From NCBI RefSeq assembly GCF_012972705.2, contig NZ_JABCSC020000001.1, forward strand, positions 496,001 to 560,000: 64,000 bases of DNA. Direction: 5' to 3'. Below are positions 61,155 to 64,000 of the stretch, one piece after another. This stretch comes from Uliginosibacterium aquaticum. Lineage in GTDB: Bacteria > Pseudomonadota > Gammaproteobacteria > Burkholderiales > Rhodocyclaceae. Both the position numbers and the translations under genes were made by a program. The notes under the pieces were generated by a model. The model worked only from the letters and a program-made list of their open reading frames with translations, was not told the DNA's origin and did not search any database. The number at the start of each line of letters is the position of its first letter. Position 1 is the first letter of the stretch.

Positions 61155-62606
61155 TCAGTTTTCCATCACCCAGGTGTCTTTCGTGCCCCCGCCCTGCGAG
61201 GAGTTCACGACCAGCGAGCCTTCCTTCAATGCCACGCGGGTGAGGCCGCCGGGCACGAAACGCACTTCGTTGCCAGAGAGTACGAAGGGGCGCAGATCGA
61301 TGTGGCGCGGCGCTATGCCGGCATCCACGAAGGTTGGGCAGGTGGACAGCGACAGGGTGGGTTGGGCGATGTATTTCTCGGGCGAGGCGAGGATGCGCAG
61401 GCGGAAGTCCTCGATCTCGGCCTTGGTGGAGGCCGGGCCGACCAGCATGCCGTAGCCGCCAGCGCCATGGACTTCCTTCACCACCAGTTCGGGCAGGTGT
61501 TCGAGGGTGTAGGCGAGATCCTCGGGCTTCCTGAGCATGTAGGTGGGCACATTGTTGAGAATGGGCTCTTCACCGAGGTAGAAGCGCACCATCTCGCCAA
61601 CATACGGGTAGATCGATTTGTCATCGGCCACACCGGTGCCGACGGCATTCGAGATCGTTACGTTGCCGGCGCGGTAGGCGGAGAGGATGCCGGGTACGCC
61701 GAGCATCGAGTCCGGCCGGAAGGCGAGCGGATCGAGGAAATCGTCATCGATGCGGCGGTAGATCACATCCACGCGTTGCGGCCCCTGCGTGGTGCGCATG
61801 AAGACCTGCTCGTCACGCACGAAGAGATCCTGCCCCTCGACCAGCTCCACCCCCATCTGCTGGGCGAGGAAGGCATGTTCGAAATAGGCGCTGTTGAAGC
61901 TGCCCGGGGTGAGTACCACCACTACCGGGTCGAGCACGCCCTTGGGCGCCACGGCACGCAGGGTGTCGAGCAAGAGATCCGGATAGTGTTCGACCGGCGC
62001 GACGCGATTCCTGGCGAAGAGCTCGGGGAAGAGCCGCATCATCATCTTGCGGTTCTCGACCATATAGGAGACGCCGGAGGGCACGCGCAGGTTGTCTTCC
62101 AGCACGTAGAACTCACCGGCGCCGGCCCGCACGATATCCACCCCGGCAATCGCTGCGTAGATGTTGTTGGGCACGTCCACGCCCTGCATCTCGGGGCGGT
62201 ACTGGGCATTGGAGATGACCTGCTCGGCCGGGATGCGTCCGGCCTTGAGGATTTCCTGGCCGTGGTAGATGTCGTGAATGAAGGCGTTGAGCGCCTTGAC
62301 GCGCTGACGCAGGCCGTCGGCGAGGGCCAGCCATTCGTGCGAAGGGATGATGCGCGGGATCACGTCGAAGGGGATCAGGCGCTCGGCGCCGGCCTCATCG
62401 CCATACACCGCAAAGGTGATGCCGGAGCGGCGGAACAGTGCATCGGCTTCCTGGCGCTTGCGCGTCATGCGTTCCGCACTCATCCCGTCAAACCAGTCCA
62501 CATAGCCCTGGTAGTGCGCGCGCAGCTCTCCACTGGCGCTGTTCATTTCATCGTAAAACCGGGCTTGCGCCGGGCTTGCTTGGGTTTGAGCCTGAATCGG
62601 GGCCAC
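61155..62606 (-). CDS. Stand-alone circularly permuted ATP-grasp protein (set B)
   Basis: 483 aa. GTG start at 62606 with a good RBS (ggagacacgc). Conserved blocks are YVLEDNLRVPSGVSYMVENR, VLTPGSFNSAYFEHAFLAQQ, VDVIYRRIDDDFLDPLAF, VVKEVHGAGGYGMLVGP (nucleotide-binding lysine and glycine loop) and FVPGGLTRVALKEGSLVVNS with QGGGTKDTWV. It is the first gene of set B, followed by alpha-E and the inactive transglutaminase homologue. By family it should activate a carboxylate with ATP to form an amide bond, but the substrate is unknown. Confidence 0.94.
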   Translation of the reverse strand: MAPIQAQTQASPAQARFYDEMNSASGELRAHYQGYVDWFDGMSAERMTRKRQEADALFRRSGITFAVYGDEAGAERLIPFDVIPRIIPSHEWLALADGLRQRVKALNAFIHDIYHGQEILKAGRIPAEQVISNAQYRPEMQGVDVPNNIYAAIAGVDIVRAGAGEFYVLEDNLRVPSGVSYMVENRKMMMRLFPELFARNRVAPVEHYPDLLLDTLRAVAPKGVLDPVVVVLTPGSFNSAYFEHAFLAQQMGVELVEGQDLFVRDEQVFMRTTQGPQRVDVIYRRIDDDFLDPLAFRPDSMLGVPGILSAYRAGNVTISNAVGTGVADDKSIYPYVGEMVRFYLGEEPILNNVPTYMLRKPEDLAYTLEHLPELVVKEVHGAGGYGMLVGPASTKAEIEDFRLRILASPEKYIAQPTLSLSTCPTFVDAGIAPRHIDLRPFVLSGNEVRFVPGGLTRVALKEGSLVVNSSQGGGTKDTWVMEN

Positions 62607-63049
62607 GCGTGTCTCCTGCTGGAGCTGTTATGTCGGCACCATTGCCATTGCGAGAAGCGTGCCATGCGTGCAAAGCGCCTGTTTGCGTAAGCAGACATAT
62701 AGCCATGTCCCAGATTGGTGCATGCAATCCGGGCCGTGTTCAGGCTGGTGCGCCGCAGCATGCCGGAGTGTGCCCAGAGGGTGTTGCGGCGTTGTGAAGC
62801 CGGGCCGGTGGTGCAGAGCGGGAGCTTGGCGGGGTGATGGCTGCGTCGGCCTGCCGTGTCGCTGGCGCTGAAAAAAACCGCGCCGCCAGCGAGGATGTTG
62901 TACCCCGTTGGGAGGTGCTTGCCGTCTGGCGCGCGGGGCGGTTCATGCAGGTAAATCCTGCTTGAAGAGATCTATCACTTTGGATTAGGGTGGCCAGTCG
63001 AATTGGCGGGATCCTGCAGCACCCGCATCACCCCTCACGCGAGTCTGAA
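62607..63049 (+). other. Gene-free divergent region between set B and the EAL-domain gene
   Basis: 443 nt with no frame that reads like a protein. It must hold the promoters of both neighbours. I see one inverted repeat, TCGCTGGCG...CGCCAGCGA, near 62858-62900, with an A-tract in its loop. I found no strong sigma70 promoter, tRNA or clear terminator. Nothing else is recognised. Confidence 0.7.
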
Positions 63050-64000
63050 ATGATGCTCAATGCTGCCAGCGACACCGATCTGCGCAAATCCCTGCTCGAC
63101 GAAGCGCCACGGGCTTTTGCACCCAACCCCGCCGGGGTGCCCAGCCTGCCGGATCGCGAGGCCTTTCTGCGCCGCCTCGACATGTCGATCCGCATGGCTG
63201 AGCGCCAGCGCTCCAGTTTTGCCGTCATGCTGCTGGACCTTGGGCCCACCGAAGACCCGCTCTCCGGCCTGGCTGCCGCGGCCGCCGCGCTGCGCATCAC
63301 GGTACGCCTGACAGACACCGTGGCCTGGCTGGAAGGGCGCCAGTTCGCAGTGCTGCTCAATGTGGCCAATGAAGAAGGCGCGACGCGTGTCGGCGGCAAG
63401 ATTTTCGAGGCTCTGGGCGAGGCGCTGGGCGAGGCCGCCGGGCGCGAGGTGCGTGCCGGCATGGCGCTCTACCCCGACCATGGCAAGAGCGGCGATCAAC
63501 TTCTGAGGGCGGTGAATGGCGCCTTGTATCAGGCCAGTCGTGGCCACAAAGGCATCGTCATGGCGGTGCTGGCCGAGGGCGTGTTACCCGAGGTGCGCGA
63601 AACGCTGGGGCAGCGCTTCGGCATGGCCATCGAGCAGAACGAGTTCGTACTGCGCTTCCAGCCGGTGGTGAATCTTGTGAGCGGTTTGCCGGTGGGGGCC
63701 GAGGCGCTGGCGCGTTGGCGCCATCCTGAGCTGGGCCTGTTGCCGCCGGCGGAATTCATGCATCTGGCCACCCATGAGTCGGCTCTTGAAGGCCTCAGCC
63801 TGCGCCTGCTCGATCAGGCCTTGCGGCAGATCCGCAACTGGCGTGAGCGGGGCGTGGCACTCAGTCTGTCCTTGAACTTCGCGCCGGTTCTGCTGGCGCG
63901 CGAGGGCCTCGATCAGCTGATTCTGGCCCGCCTGCAGGCGCAGGGCCTGTCGCCGGAATGCCTGACGCTGGAGCTGCGGGACGAAGGCTTGGCGGCGCTA
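63050..64000 (+). CDS. GGDEF-EAL-type signalling protein with degenerate GGDEF (partial, C-terminus outside window)
   Basis: 317 codons to the window end from the ATG at 63050; the next codon is also ATG and the RBS is weak. Residues about 33-175 fit a GGDEF fold (FAVMLLDLG; AGMALYPDHGKSGDQLL; ALYQASRGHKG), but the active-site motif reads WLEGRQF instead of GGDEF. It is therefore probably not a diguanylate cyclase. An EAL domain starts at about 190 (VLRFQPVVNLVSGLPVGAEA), with the EALAR motif, SLNFA and LELRDE visible. The decisive DDFG loop is outside the window, so phosphodiesterase activity cannot be judged. Confidence 0.88.
   Translation, partial: MMLNAASDTDLRKSLLDEAPRAFAPNPAGVPSLPDREAFLRRLDMSIRMAERQRSSFAVMLLDLGPTEDPLSGLAAAAAALRITVRLTDTVAWLEGRQFAVLLNVANEEGATRVGGKIFEALGEALGEAAGREVRAGMALYPDHGKSGDQLLRAVNGALYQASRGHKGIVMAVLAEGVLPEVRETLGQRFGMAIEQNEFVLRFQPVVNLVSGLPVGAEALARWRHPELGLLPPAEFMHLATHESALEGLSLRLLDQALRQIRNWRERGVALSLSLNFAPVLLAREGLDQLILARLQAQGLSPECLTLELRDEGLAAL

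Noticed and set aside
60846-62690. A 614-codon plus-strand frame opposite the set B genes
   Set aside because: The minus-strand alpha-E and ATP-grasp genes are unmistakable; the plus frame is their shadow.

Overview
The window is a stretch of a betaproteobacterial chromosome, most likely of the Rhodocyclales/Zoogloea type. This rests on the EF-Tu, RpoB and ribosomal-protein sequences, the gene order tRNA-Tyr/Gly/Thr-tuf-tRNA-Trp-secE-nusG-rpl-rpoBC, the duplicated tuf gene, high GC and the absence of insertion sequences. No rRNA genes, CRISPR arrays, phage genes or transposases were seen.

Layout. 1-3205: a partial periplasmic ABC-type binding protein divergent from a NarL-type response regulator, then a ParA-like ATPase and a membrane-anchored methyltransferase on the minus strand. 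3303-35422: one continuous plus-strand translation block holding four tRNAs, tuf (two copies with identical proteins), secE-nusG, L11-L1-L10-L12, rpoB-rpoC, the str operon (rpsL-rpsG-fusA-tuf), and the S10, spc and alpha operons up to rplQ, including secY, infA and the tiny rpmJ. Hairpins and sigma70-like promoters at the junctions divide it into separately controlled units. In two of them the -10 hexamer lies in the loop region of an inverted repeat. 35581-40923: uvrA divergent from ssb, then rpoH preceded by an exact CIRCE (HrcA) operator, then a second orphan ParA-like ATPase. 41058-45406: a LysR regulator divergent from azoR and a pirin gene with a clear operator between them, then a chemoreceptor. 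45563-49943: a tightly coupled minus-strand chain folD-purE-purK-exported hydrolase-Sua5/TsaC.

50210-62606 is the most unusual part. Two tail-to-tail gene sets are built from the same three modules: transglutaminase-like domain, circularly permuted ATP-grasp and alpha-E. Set A (plus strand) is transglutaminase-DUF2126, an ATP-grasp/alpha-E fusion and a transglutaminase with an intact Cys-His-Asp triad. Set B (minus strand) is a stand-alone ATP-grasp, a stand-alone alpha-E and a transglutaminase homologue that has lost both the catalytic Cys and His. A uronate-dehydrogenase-like enzyme, a 48-codon acidic small ORF and an exported YbaY/META-domain protein lie between the sets. Gene neighbourhoods of this type have been predicted to encode amide-bond-forming (peptide tagging or synthesis) systems. 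The substrate is unknown to me, so the function is inference.

The window ends in the 5' part of a cyclic-di-GMP-type protein with a degenerate GGDEF motif and the start of an EAL domain. All assignments come from reading motifs and gene order; no database search was possible.
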